23,018 nt of DNA from Muribaculaceae bacterium (GCA_009775125.1 VSPD01000038.1:1-23018), one strand, 5' to 3'; counted from the stretch's first letter, positions 7,698 through 15,328 are shown. Numbers and translations are program-made. The notes: a model not told the origin generated them from the sequence alone.

Positions 7698-8453
7698 TTG
7701 ACCGAAAAAAAAATATACTTTCTGAGCGACCTGCACCTCGGAGCGCAATACCTCGGCTCCCGGCACGAAGCCGAGCGCCGCGTCGTGCGCTTCCTCGACT
7801 CCATAGCCGGCACCGCCGCCGAAATCTACCTCCTCGGCGACATCCTCGACTATTGGTATGAATACCGCACCGTCGTGCCTCGTGGCTATGTCCGGTTCTT
7901 TGGCGCTCTTGCCCGCCTGGCCGACCGAGGCGTAAAAATCCATTGGTTCATCGGCAACCACGACATATGGATGTTCGACTACCTGCGCAACGAAATAGGC
8001 ATGGAAGTAGTCGACGGATATGCCGTGCGCGAGATTATGGGCCAAAAATTCTTCCTCACCCACGGCGACGGCGTCGGCCGGCTCCGCCCCGGATTCCGCT
8101 TCATCCGCCGCCTGTTCCGCAACCGATTCTGCCAACGGCTCTATTCCGCCATACACCCCCGGTGGACCGTAGGCTTCGCCCACTGGTGGAGCGCAAAAAA
8201 CCGCGAATACGACCGCCGCTACATCCCCCGATTCCTCGGCGTCGACACCGAGCCGCAAGCCATATTCGCCGTGGAATACCTCCGCGACGTCGACCCCACC
8301 ATAAACTATTTCGTGATGGGCCACCGCCACGTCGTGGCCGACGAGCCCCTCTCGCCCACCTGCCGCCTCATCATCCTCGGCGAATGGATTTCCCAATTCA
8401 CCTACGCCGTCTTCGACGGCGACCGCCTCACAATCCACCGATTCACCGAATAA
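7698..8453 (+). CDS. lpxH: UDP-2,3-diacylglucosamine diphosphatase (LpxH-type)
   Basis: The 251-aa calcineurin-like phosphoesterase probably cleaves UDP-2,3-diacylglucosamine to lipid X and UMP, the fourth step of lipid A synthesis, at the inner face of the cytoplasmic membrane. Metal-binding motifs are complete and in order: SDLHLG (D11, H13), LLGDILDYW (D48), GNHD (86-89), HGDG (122-125) and GHRH (208-211). YWYEYR and GVKIHWFIGNHDIW look like the Bacteroidota LpxH group. The start is the TTG at 7698. No in-frame ATG lies between the upstream gene's stop (TGA, 7620-7622, same frame) and the conserved FLSDLHLG. An ATG at 7678 is out of frame and reaches a stop after seven codons. Other UDP-sugar or lipid phosphohydrolases are possible, but LpxH fits best. 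Confidence 0.85.
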   Translation: MTEKKIYFLSDLHLGAQYLGSRHEAERRVVRFLDSIAGTAAEIYLLGDILDYWYEYRTVVPRGYVRFFGALARLADRGVKIHWFIGNHDIWMFDYLRNEIGMEVVDGYAVREIMGQKFFLTHGDGVGRLRPGFRFIRRLFRNRFCQRLYSAIHPRWTVGFAHWWSAKNREYDRRYIPRFLGVDTEPQAIFAVEYLRDVDPTINYFVMGHRHVVADEPLSPTCRLIILGEWISQFTYAVFDGDRLTIHRFTE

Positions 8454-8503
8454 CTCCTCCGTGAATTACGGAAATTACGTGGATTCCGTTAAAAGTTTTT
8501 CAC

Positions 8504-8922
8504 GTTAATTCCCGCGAATTATTCATTAATACAAATTACGCAAATTCGGCACGGCGAAGCCGTGATTCCTTGGGTAACCGGGTTTGGAGGCTGTATGCCG
8601 ACAAGCCCGGTTGGCGACGACGATAAATAAGCACTGCGAGGCAGTGCCTCGTGGCAGGTTTGGCCTCGCCGAACGCTCCGGCCGGCCTCCGCTCCAACAC
8701 CACGATTGGTTCGCTTTTCCCGTACCCCGCATGTCGGCTACGCCTCCATACGGGGTTAACCAAGGAGCCACGGCTTCGCCGTGTTAATTAATGGTCGATT
8801 TACGGCAATTAACGTAAAACACCAATCCCCGTAATCAATTTAATACACGTAATTCACGTAAATTAATTGCCGCGAATTATTCATTAATTAAAATTAATGG
8901 CCGATTTACGGTAATTCACGTA
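8504..8922. repeat. AT-rich ~60-bp repeats, left pair (one split by an insertion)
   Basis: The intact copy at 8863-8922 contains TTAATTGCCGCGAATTATTC then TTAAAATTAATGG and ATTTACGG. A second copy is split: its left part lies at 8504-8530 (GTTAATTCCCGCGAATT...) and its right part at 8784-8819 (TTAATTAATGGTCGATTTAC...). The same pair occurs again beyond the BspA gene, in the same orientation. The stretch 8454-8503 also holds degenerate AATTACG-type units. I see no gene in it. Confidence 0.75.
8550..8783. repeat. 234-bp inverted-repeat element inserted in an AT-rich repeat
   Basis: The ends are a 30-bp inverted repeat with 3 mismatches. The outer 15 bp, CACGGCGAAGCCGTG, are exact at 8550-8564 and in reverse at 8769-8783, and each end is itself a hairpin. 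The inner arms continue to match imperfectly (TGGAGGC and GCCGACA on both sides), so the element is largely self-complementary. It is GC-rich while the surroundings are AT-rich. It contains no credible gene. The flanks are the two halves of one AT-rich repeat unit, with about 19 bp of unclear sequence on the left side. Confidence 0.72.
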
Positions 8923-8953
8923 GAATAATTTTCACGCAGGCAGGATTATTTTC

Positions 8954-8984
8954 TTTGTCATGTAAAAAATATTTACTATTTTTG
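8954..8984 (+). promoter_or_regulatory. strong Bacteroidota promoter upstream of the candidate RNA and the BspA gene
   Basis: TTTG at 8954-8957, a 19-nt spacer and TATTTTTG at 8977-8984 match the consensus exactly. The predicted start near 8989 is about 375 nt before the BspA start codon. Confidence 0.75.
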
Positions 8985-8988
8985 TCGC

Positions 8989-9311
8989 GCAGACCGCCTC
9001 TGCAGAAGCCCGGTCCGGGGTAAAGCGAGGTGGGTTGTTTATACATAATTTAAAAGCGTTTATCCGCGCTGATTCTTGACGTTCTGAAATTCTCGCAAAA
9101 TTTCGTGTCTATGTCAAGGGTTGTGCAACGGTAGATGCCCGTGGATATGTAATATCGTGCTTTCGGCATATTGCCTTGTGAAAGGCATAGCCGAACGCTA
9201 TTGTTGCATATACAGGCGTGGGCTTCTGCGTTGCCGTCCGACATAGACAAGGCAATGCGAGAAGCCTCAGAACGTAGGATGGCAACTGATACAGATTCCT
9301 GCGCTTTTTTT
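8989..9311 (+). ncRNA. candidate ~320-nt structured RNA (independent RNA or long 5' leader)
   Basis: The interval starts at a consensus promoter and ends in CTGCGC followed by seven T residues (9305-9311). The 5' GCGCAG (8987-8992) can pair with the 3' CTGCGC (9299-9304). Between them a long rod can form: 9079-9087 with 9267-9275 (9 bp), 9090-9097 with 9256-9263 (8 bp), 9107-9115 with 9240-9248 (9 bp), 9125-9130 with 9229-9234, 9137-9140 with 9220-9223, 9145-9149 with 9207-9211, 9162-9167 with 9190-9195, and 9173-9177 with 9182-9186 closed by a GTGA (GNRA-type) tetraloop. A 5' domain has CCGCCTC (8994-9000) able to pair with GAGGTGG (9027-9033). I cannot assign an Rfam family; tmRNA, RNase P and SRP signatures are absent. 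It could be a 6S-like or Bacteroidales-specific RNA, or a leader controlling the downstream gene. Confidence 0.55.
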
Positions 9312-9363
9312 GTGCCGTGCAACCAATTACTTATTCACAAACCAATATCAAACCAATCAAAAA

Positions 9364-12300
9364 ATGATTAAAAAACTACACAAACGAGCCTCGGCCTCGC
9401 TGCCGACGCTCCTGTGGCTGATGCTGCTCGCCCTGTTGCCGGCGCAGCTCTCGGCTGCCGACGGCGACACCTTCGAGTACGCCTACGAAGGAAAAACAGT
9501 GAAATACACCGTCATCAGTGAGGTTGAGAAAACCGTTAAGACCTTTGAAGAAGAGGGATATTATGGCAATTATTTATCCGGCGATTTGATTTTACCTGAA
9601 AAAGTACTAAACGGTTCAACCGAATATACACTGATTGAATTAGGAAGAAGTGCATTTTATGGCCTTAAATCAGTGGTTATCCCCAATTCGGTGACTTATA
9701 TCGGCTACGGAGCTTTTGCTGGGTGCAATGGTTTGGAGTCAGCAGTTTTATCTAATTCATTGACCTCCATCGGCGAATATATATTCTCCAACTGCACAAA
9801 ATTGACATCAATTAGTATTCCCGAATCTGTGATTGAAATCGCAGAAGGCGCGTTCTACAATTGTAGCGGGCTGACAAGCATAGATATTCCCAATTCGGTG
9901 ACTACAATTGGCAGAGATGCATTCTCCGGTTGCAGCGGACTGACAAGTATAGATATTCCCAATTCGGTGACTACAATTGGCAGAGATGCATTCTCCAATT
10001 GCTCAGAACTGACTAAGGTGACTATTGGCGACTCTGTGACGACAATCGGCAGCAGTGCATTCTACGGTTGCACAGGCCTGGCTAAGGTAACAATTGGCAA
10101 CTCTGTGACTGAAATCGGCGACGGCGCGTTCAGAGGTTGCAGCAGCCTGACAAGCATCACTATCCCCAATTCGGTGACTACAATCGGCAGCGAAGCATTC
10201 CGCGATTGCACAGGCCTGACTAAGGTGACTATTGGCGACTCTGTGACTGTAATCGGCAGCGGTACATTCTCCGGTTGCAGCGGACTTACAAGCATAGATA
10301 TCCCCAATTCGGTGACTACAATCGGCGGGTCAGCATTCTCCAATTGCTCAGAACTGACTAAGGTGACTATTGGCGACTCTGTGACTGAAATCGGCAGCCG
10401 TGCTTTCTACGGTTGCAGCGGACTTACAAGCATAGATATCCCCAATTCGGTGACTTCTATCGGCAGCGGTACATTCTACAGTTGCAGCGGACTAACAAGC
10501 GTTAATATCCCCAATTCGGTGACTACAATCGGCGAAAGTGCATTCTACGGTTGCAGCAACCTGACAAGCATCACTATCCCCGACTCGGTGACGACAATCG
10601 GCTACGGGGCATTCAGAGGTTGCAGTAAACTGACAAGAGTCACCATCCCCGACTCAGTAACTGAAATCGACGGCTATGCGTTCAACAGTTGCTTAGCACT
10701 GACTGAGGTGACAATTGGCAACTCGGTGACTTCTATTGGCAACAGCGCGTTCAACGGTTGCAGCAGCCTGACAAGCGTCAACATCCCCAACTCGGTGACG
10801 TCTATCGGCTCCGAGGCGTTCAAAGGCTGCCGACTGACATGCATAGCCCTCCCCAACTCGGTGACCACAGTTGGCGATAATGCGTTCAGTGGCTGCCCAT
10901 TGAAGAAGGTGGCATATCCTTCTTCAATTGACAATCCTTTTGGACGTTATATAGAGAATCTAATTAGATATAATCCACAAGGATCATTTACTTATGAAGA
11001 TGGTTGCTTCTGGAGCGATGATACTTTTTATTTCGCACCTTTGGATTACGAAGGTGATTATACTATCCCAAGCACCGTTAAATCTATCGGCAGCAACGCG
11101 TTCAACGGTTGCTCCGGCCTGACAAGCGTCGATATTCCCAATTCGGTATCTTCTATCGGCTACGCAGCTTTCTACGGGTGTTGGTCCTTGGCCGAACTTA
11201 CTATTCCCAACTCGGTGACCTCTATTGGCGAAGATGCTTTCTACTATTGCTCGAAACTCAAAGAAGTGGCTATCCCCAACTCGGTGACGTCTGTCGACAA
11301 GTGGGCTTTCTTCGGCTGTAATTTCGACAAAATAGCATACCCATCGAGCCTGGATGTGGAAATAAGCAATGTGAATGCCCCCATCAAAATCAAATACAGC
11401 TCGGAATCACCCACTGTATATGAAGATGGAATCCTCCGAAACGAGGATTATACCGAAATCTATTTTGCCTCTTTGAATCTTGCCGGAGAATACACTATCC
11501 CCGCATCCGTCACCATGATTAGAGCCGAAGCCTTCAAAGGATGCAAGGACCTCACATCAATTGTGGCCGAGTCCCTCGAAGCACCGGCCATGCAGCAGTC
11601 GTCTTTCGACGTATTAGACAACCAGCCATCTATTTACGATAATTGCACTTTATACGTAAAGGACGATGCGGTAGAAAACTATCTGGCGAATTACTCCTGG
11701 ATCCTGTTCAAAAACATCAAATGCCCTGCCGGAGATATTACCCGCGCCGACAACGGCAATTTCAAATATGCCACAAACCCGGCAAACCAAAGCGCGGTGC
11801 TGCTCGGCCCGGCAAAAAGCATGACCGATGCCACAATCCTTGCAAAAGTGAAATTGGACAACACCATGTATGATGTAACCTCTATCGCCAGAAACGCATT
11901 TAAGGAAACAAATCTCTCGTCGGTGACATTCCGCGAAGGCATCAAGACCATCTGCGACTCCGCCTTCTACTCCAATGCTCTCACCTCGGTAGAGTTCCCT
12001 GCCTCCTTAACCACTATAAAAAACGGGGCATTTCAAAGAAATAAAATTAAATCCATAACCTTTGGGGAGAACTTGACTTCAATCGGGGAATGCGCTTTTG
12101 CGACAAACCAGTTAAACGAAGTTGTGATTTCCGATGCCGTGAAAACTATCGGAAAATCAGCTTTCTCAAACAATGGCAATCTTACCTCGGTAAAATTGGG
12201 CGCAAGCCTTGAGTCTATTGGCGATTACGCATTCTACTATTCTGACATAAACGAAGAAATTATACTTCCCGAGAAATTGAAGACAATCGGTTATAGAGCC

Positions 12301-13359
12301 TTTGCTTTGAAACAAGGCACCCAAATCATCGACAATCTCACAATCCCGGCGTCTGTTACATATATTGCCTCCGGCGCCTTTTACAATATAAAATTCTCCA
12401 ATTTAAAGATCAACGACAGTACCGAGCCCCTTTACATCGGCAACCAAGTCCATGGAGCTTATCGAGCCTATATAGGCCGAAATATTACCGGAACACCTAT
12501 TGGCAAAGTAGTTGAATTTGGCAACCTTGTTACGGAAATCATGAGCTGGAACAAAGACATCACTTCTGTGACTTTCGGCTCCGGCATCAAGACCATTCCA
12601 GCCAATGCTTTCAACGGAGCGGAACTGTATAGAGTTGTGATTCCGTCAAATGTAACCTCCATCGGAGAAAATGCCTTTAAAGACAACCGCATCAGCCAAA
12701 TAACCATAGGGTGCGGCACAACGGAAATAGGCGCCAACGCCTTTGCCGGCAACAACGACATCGCCACAATCAACGTCACCGCCGTTGAGCCTCCCACGGC
12801 AACCGACGACGTGTTCTCCACGCAAAACGCTCAGCTCAACGTGCTTGAAGATTCGCGCAGCGCTTATGAGAACGCCGACTGCTGGTACCAGTTCGAAGGC
12901 ATTTCGCTCGTGCCCGTCACCGTGCTCGAAATCCTCAAAGAAGATGCCCCGGCCTCTCGCACAGATCTTGCCGACAACCAGATTAAATTCTCCGTGAAAG
13001 TCGAGCCCGCCGACGCTTCGCTCAAAGAATATATCTTCTGGGAGTCGAGCAACCCCGCAGTGGCTACGGTCGACGGAAAAGGCGTAGTCACCCTCACCGG
13101 AGCCACAGAAGGCACCGCCGACATTATCGCCCGCTCGCTCTATGCCGATGCAGTTGCCTCATGCACCGTCACCGCCGACGGCGAGATACAATTGGGCATC
13201 GACGACATAATCGGCGACGGCGCAGCCGATTCCGTCCGTCCCAACGACATCTACAACCTGCAAGGCGTATGCCTCAAACGCAACGCCTCGCAGGCCGACA
13301 TCGACGCCCTCGTCCCCGGCTTCTACATCGTCGGCGGCAAGAAAGTGCTCGTGAAATAA
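9364..13359 (+). CDS. BspA-like leucine-rich-repeat surface protein
   Basis: The 1331-aa protein has a signal peptide (MIKKLHKRASASLPTLLWLM then LLALLPAQLSA, cleavage near residue 32). About two dozen regular 23-aa BspA-type LRRs follow (roughly 88-740; form IPNSVTTIGxxAFxGCSxLTSI). A second, more divergent LRR block spans about 840-1140. A bacterial Ig-like (Big_2-type) domain lies near 1190-1274 (SSNPAVATVDGKGVVTLTGA), and the C-terminus has DIYNLQGV and GFYIVGGKKVLVK, like a T9SS-type sorting tail. BspA-type proteins act in adhesion to host matrix proteins or other bacteria; the ligand here is unknown. The ATG at 9364 is chosen because an upstream in-frame TTG adds 18 residues from leader sequence in front of a good signal peptide. 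The gene follows the candidate structured RNA by 53 nt. The LRR core is visibly more AT-rich than the gene's ends. Confidence 0.9.
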   Translation: MIKKLHKRASASLPTLLWLMLLALLPAQLSAADGDTFEYAYEGKTVKYTVISEVEKTVKTFEEEGYYGNYLSGDLILPEKVLNGSTEYTLIELGRSAFYGLKSVVIPNSVTYIGYGAFAGCNGLESAVLSNSLTSIGEYIFSNCTKLTSISIPESVIEIAEGAFYNCSGLTSIDIPNSVTTIGRDAFSGCSGLTSIDIPNSVTTIGRDAFSNCSELTKVTIGDSVTTIGSSAFYGCTGLAKVTIGNSVTEIGDGAFRGCSSLTSITIPNSVTTIGSEAFRDCTGLTKVTIGDSVTVIGSGTFSGCSGLTSIDIPNSVTTIGGSAFSNCSELTKVTIGDSVTEIGSRAFYGCSGLTSIDIPNSVTSIGSGTFYSCSGLTSVNIPNSVTTIGESAFYGCSNLTSITIPDSVTTIGYGAFRGCSKLTRVTIPDSVTEIDGYAFNSCLALTEVTIGNSVTSIGNSAFNGCSSLTSVNIPNSVTSIGSEAFKGCRLTCIALPNSVTTVGDNAFSGCPLKKVAYPSSIDNPFGRYIENLIRYNPQGSFTYEDGCFWSDDTFYFAPLDYEGDYTIPSTVKSIGSNAFNGCSGLTSVDIPNSVSSIGYAAFYGCWSLAELTIPNSVTSIGEDAFYYCSKLKEVAIPNSVTSVDKWAFFGCNFDKIAYPSSLDVEISNVNAPIKIKYSSESPTVYEDGILRNEDYTEIYFASLNLAGEYTIPASVTMIRAEAFKGCKDLTSIVAESLEAPAMQQSSFDVLDNQPSIYDNCTLYVKDDAVENYLANYSWILFKNIKCPAGDITRADNGNFKYATNPANQSAVLLGPAKSMTDATILAKVKLDNTMYDVTSIARNAFKETNLSSVTFREGIKTICDSAFYSNALTSVEFPASLTTIKNGAFQRNKIKSITFGENLTSIGECAFATNQLNEVVISDAVKTIGKSAFSNNGNLTSVKLGASLESIGDYAFYYSDINEEIILPEKLKTIGYRAFALKQGTQIIDNLTIPASVTYIASGAFYNIKFSNLKINDSTEPLYIGNQVHGAYRAYIGRNITGTPIGKVVEFGNLVTEIMSWNKDITSVTFGSGIKTIPANAFNGAELYRVVIPSNVTSIGENAFKDNRISQITIGCGTTEIGANAFAGNNDIATINVTAVEPPTATDDVFSTQNAQLNVLEDSRSAYENADCWYQFEGISLVPVTVLEILKEDAPASRTDLADNQIKFSVKVEPADASLKEYIFWESSNPAVATVDGKGVVTLTGATEGTADIIARSLYADAVASCTVTADGEIQLGIDDIIGDGAADSVRPNDIYNLQGVCLKRNASQADIDALVPGFYIVGGKKVLVK
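9871..9996 (+). repeat. near-identical 69-bp tandem units within the LRR coding region
   Basis: The segments 9871-9927 and 9940-9996 are identical over 57 bp except for one C/T change, at a spacing of 69 bp (one 23-aa LRR). A 53-bp identical segment also occurs at 9988-10040 and 10333-10385, spaced exactly 345 bp (five units). These are recent-looking duplications or gene-conversion tracts. Confidence 0.85.
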
Positions 13360-13390
13360 GACCTCTGACGCGCCATCCGCGTCAACACCA

Positions 13391-13428
13391 AGCCACGGCC
13401 TCCCCAACCCGGGAAGCCGTGGCTTTTT
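13391..13428 (+). terminator. intrinsic terminator of the BspA-like gene
   Basis: AGCCACGGC (13391-13399) pairs with GCCGTGGCT (13416-13424), with further pairing inside (CTCCC with GGGAAG), and is followed by a run of five T. Confidence 0.85.
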
Positions 13429-13498
13429 GCACGTTCAACAAATCGTTATCTAACGTGTATTTCGGGGATTATCTCGATTGCGCGAAACATAATTTAGC

Positions 13499-13680
13499 GT
13501 TAATTATCGTAAATTATTCATTAATCAAAATTAATGGCCGATTTACGACAATTAACGTAAAAAAATCTCCGAAATTAATTTAATTCACGCAATACACGTC
13601 GATATAAATTTATTTTTGCGTTAATTGCCGCGAATTATTCATTAATTAAAATTAATGGTCGATTTACGACAATTAACGTA
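13499..13680. repeat. AT-rich ~60-bp repeats, right pair (121-bp period)
   Basis: Two copies start at 13499 and 13620, 121 bp apart, in the same orientation as the left pair at 8504-8922. The copy at 13620-13680 matches 8863-8922 at 56 of 60 positions; its first 38 bases are identical. Nothing in the interval 13429-13708 looks coding. A short hairpin CTTATA/TATAAG overlaps the birA stop codon on the minus strand. Confidence 0.78.
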
Positions 13681-13708
13681 AAAACTTTATACCTAGTCAC
13701 TTATACCT

Positions 13709-14440
13709 TTATAAGATGGCGGCAACTTCCTTGAAGGCGTAGGCGCGTTCCGTGCCGTCGGCAAGACGGAGTGTGAGATGTCCCATCGGGCCTACCGATA
13801 CTATCTCGGCCTTAATGTCTTCACCGGCCACGGCATCGTGCCACGGCCAAAGCCCCTCGCCACGCCAAAGCGCGGCACAATAGAGCGCATGCAGCGACTC
13901 AAAGTCAAGAGCCTTCTCATAGGCGTCAAACGCCCCGACTATCTCGTTGACAAACTCGTCGAGCAATGCGTCGAGCGGGTATTCAGTGCGCGTTATCGCG
14001 CGCATCGACACCGGATTGGGGGCATCCGACAGAAACTCTACCTGGTTCACGTTTATGCCAATTCCGACAATCGACCGCTCGATGCCGCCGCCACACACCG
14101 CGTTCTCGATAAGGATGCCGCAGATTTTCTTATCGTGCCAATAAATATCATTAGGCCATTTTATCGCAAGCCCTTCGCCGATATGCCTGCGGAGCACATC
14201 CACGATAGCGAGCGACACAACCTCCGAAATCTCAAACTGGCGGCACGCCTCAATGGCCTGCGGACGCAGCACAAGCGAAAACGTAAGATTCTCGCCGGGC
14301 GCGGCCTCCCACGTGTTGCCACGCTGGCCGCGTCCCGCAGTCTGCCGCCGGCACGCTATGGCTGTGGCGTGCGCAGGGTCGCGCAAAGCCGCCTCCGTGT
14401 TGGTGGAGGCAGCCTCGTCAAGCATTATAATTTCCGGCAT
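13709..14440 (-). CDS. birA: biotin--[acetyl-CoA-carboxylase] ligase
   Basis: The 243-aa enzyme activates biotin with ATP and attaches it to the carrier lysine of biotin-dependent carboxylases in the cytoplasm. Visible motifs: TNTEA at the N-terminal substrate site (13-17), the biotinyl-AMP loop GRGQRGNTW (36-44), KWPNDIYW (94-101), KKICGILIE with the catalytic-type lysine (104-112), and GIGINVNQ (126-133). A small C-terminal SH3-like domain follows. It lacks the N-terminal DNA-binding domain of E. coli BirA, so it is a monofunctional class I ligase and not a repressor. Its ATG overlaps the tsaE stop codon by one base (TGATG), which indicates translational coupling in a two-gene operon. Confidence 0.92.
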   Translation of the reverse strand: MPEIIMLDEAASTNTEAALRDPAHATAIACRRQTAGRGQRGNTWEAAPGENLTFSLVLRPQAIEACRQFEISEVVSLAIVDVLRRHIGEGLAIKWPNDIYWHDKKICGILIENAVCGGGIERSIVGIGINVNQVEFLSDAPNPVSMRAITRTEYPLDALLDEFVNEIVGAFDAYEKALDFESLHALYCAALWRGEGLWPWHDAVAGEDIKAEIVSVGPMGHLTLRLADGTERAYAFKEVAAIL

Positions 14441-14871
14441 CAGTCTTCGACAGTTACAGTACGCGACTCGTCAGGGTTCACAGTGATATTCACACGCACA
14501 GTGTCGTCGGGCAGAATATCCTCCACGCGGTCGGGCCATTCCAACAGGCAAAGCGCGCCGGAATCAAAATAATCCTCCGTGCCAATCTCGATAGCCTCCT
14601 CGAGCGATTCGAGGCGGTAAAGGTCGAAATGATAAATCAGTTCGGCAGTAGTGTCCGAGCGATACTCATTAATGATAGAGAACGACGGCGAGTTAGCCTC
14701 GTCGGCATCCACGCCCAGAGCACGGCACAGCGCGGCGATAAAGGTAGTCTTGCCGGCACCCATCTCGCCGGAGAAAGCATAAATGGTGCGGTCGTCCATC
14801 AGGGAGACAAACTCGCCGGCCGCGCGGTCGAGATCCTCGACATTGGCAATATTGATAGTCTTCATATTCAA
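14440..14871 (-). CDS. tsaE: tRNA threonylcarbamoyladenosine biosynthesis ATPase TsaE
   Basis: This 143-aa P-loop protein has the TsaE layout: Walker A GEMGAGKTT (35-43), the conserved SPSFSIINEY segment (61-70), HFDLYRL (81-87) and LLEWPDR (109-115). TsaE hydrolyses ATP to support the TsaB-TsaD complex that makes t6A at position 37 of ANN-decoding tRNAs. The gene is first in an operon with birA. A start at Met3 (14865) is equally possible. The promoter box at 14883-14890 gives a leader of only a few bases. Confidence 0.92.
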   Translation of the reverse strand: MNMKTINIANVEDLDRAAGEFVSLMDDRTIYAFSGEMGAGKTTFIAALCRALGVDADEANSPSFSIINEYRSDTTAELIYHFDLYRLESLEEAIEIGTEDYFDSGALCLLEWPDRVEDILPDDTVRVNITVNPDESRTVTVED

Positions 14872-14882
14872 CTAATTTTCCG

Positions 14883-14914
14883 CAAAATTACAACATTTCT
14901 CCCCAACCGCCAAG
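14883..14914 (-). promoter_or_regulatory. promoter of the tsaE-birA operon
   Basis: On the minus strand CTTG (14911-14914) is followed after 20 nt by TAATTTTG (14883-14890), fitting TAnnTTTG. The first ATG is 11 nt beyond the box. Confidence 0.6.
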
Positions 14915-14975
14915 AATAACATTACCTTAGGGCAAAGCATTTATGTAATTTATTTCATTTTTCAAAAAAAAAGAC

Positions 14976-14983
14976 TATCTTTG
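14976..14983 (+). promoter_or_regulatory. -7 box of the MNT nucleotidyltransferase gene
   Basis: TATCTTTG fits TAnnTTTG. It ends 4 nt before the ATG at 14988 and 13 nt before a second in-frame ATG at 14997. A run of nine A lies just upstream. The -33 box is not clear. Confidence 0.5.
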
Positions 14984-14987
14984 CGAT

Positions 14988-15299
14988 ATGTCGAATATGG
15001 ATTTACAAATACTTGACTTAATAAAAAAAACCATCCGGGGCATAGAACCTCGGGCAGAAATAATATTATACGGTTCAAGAGCACGAGGCACCAATCGTCC
15101 TGACTCCGACTGGGACATTCTTGTGCTTATCGACACCGTAGCCCTGAACGACGACCAAAAAGGCATTGACTATATCCTATGGGATAAAGGAATAGATTTC
15201 GGTCAAGAAATAAACACTCTTGTGCGAACGAAATCCTATTGGGATTCCAACCCGTCACTTTTCAAACATAATGTAACACTTGATGCGATTTACTTATGA
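14988..15299 (+). CDS. MNT-type minimal nucleotidyltransferase domain protein (orphan)
   Basis: The 103-aa protein is a pol-beta-superfamily minimal nucleotidyltransferase. It shows the GSRARG motif (29-34) and the metal-binding SDWD (D41, D43) in the usual GSx(10)DxD spacing. Such proteins are normally paired with a HEPN-domain partner; in studied MNT/HEPN toxin-antitoxin pairs the MNT antitoxin AMPylates and silences the HEPN RNase. Here no HEPN gene follows. An ATG overlapping the stop codon (ATGA, 15296) opens a frame reading MSLSS before entering a palindromic repeat element, and it stops after ten codons. The start may be Met4 (14997), given the close promoter. The fold assignment is secure; its role without a partner is unknown. 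Confidence 0.85.
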   Translation: MSNMDLQILDLIKKTIRGIEPRAEIILYGSRARGTNRPDSDWDILVLIDTVALNDDQKGIDYILWDKGIDFGQEINTLVRTKSYWDSNPSLFKHNVTLDAIYL

Positions 15300-15328
15300 G
15301 CCTATCATCGATTATTGGTGTACGGTAA
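15296..15328 (+). pseudogene. possible remnant of the HEPN partner gene start
   Basis: An ATG overlaps the MNT stop as ATGA, the arrangement expected for a coupled partner gene. The frame reads ten codons (MSLSSIIGVR) and ends at TAA. Codons after the fifth lie inside the terminal inverted repeat of the following element, so only MSLSS could be ancestral. HEPN sequence is not recovered on the far side of the element. This is inference from position and the first residues only; a chance ATGA is possible. Confidence 0.25.

Noticed and set aside
8526..8787. Three overlapping open frames inside the 234-bp element
   Set aside because: They are open on both strands because the element is GC-rich and self-complementary; they have no homology-like features or start signals.
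8985..9311. tmRNA, RNase P RNA or SRP RNA as identity of the structured RNA
   Set aside because: No tRNA-like TTCGA...CCA end, no AGAGGAAAGTCC-type P4 core and no GGAAG-type SRP apical motif could be found on either strand.
9050..9371. Open frames on both strands (90 and 66 codons) in the leader of the BspA gene
   Set aside because: Both fall on the strongly self-complementary segment; being open on both strands follows from the inverted repeat. They lack start context and domains, so a structured RNA explains the region better.
9867..11330. Regular 69-bp repeats considered as a CRISPR array or minisatellite
   Set aside because: They are in frame and encode 23-aa BspA-type LRRs without unique spacers.
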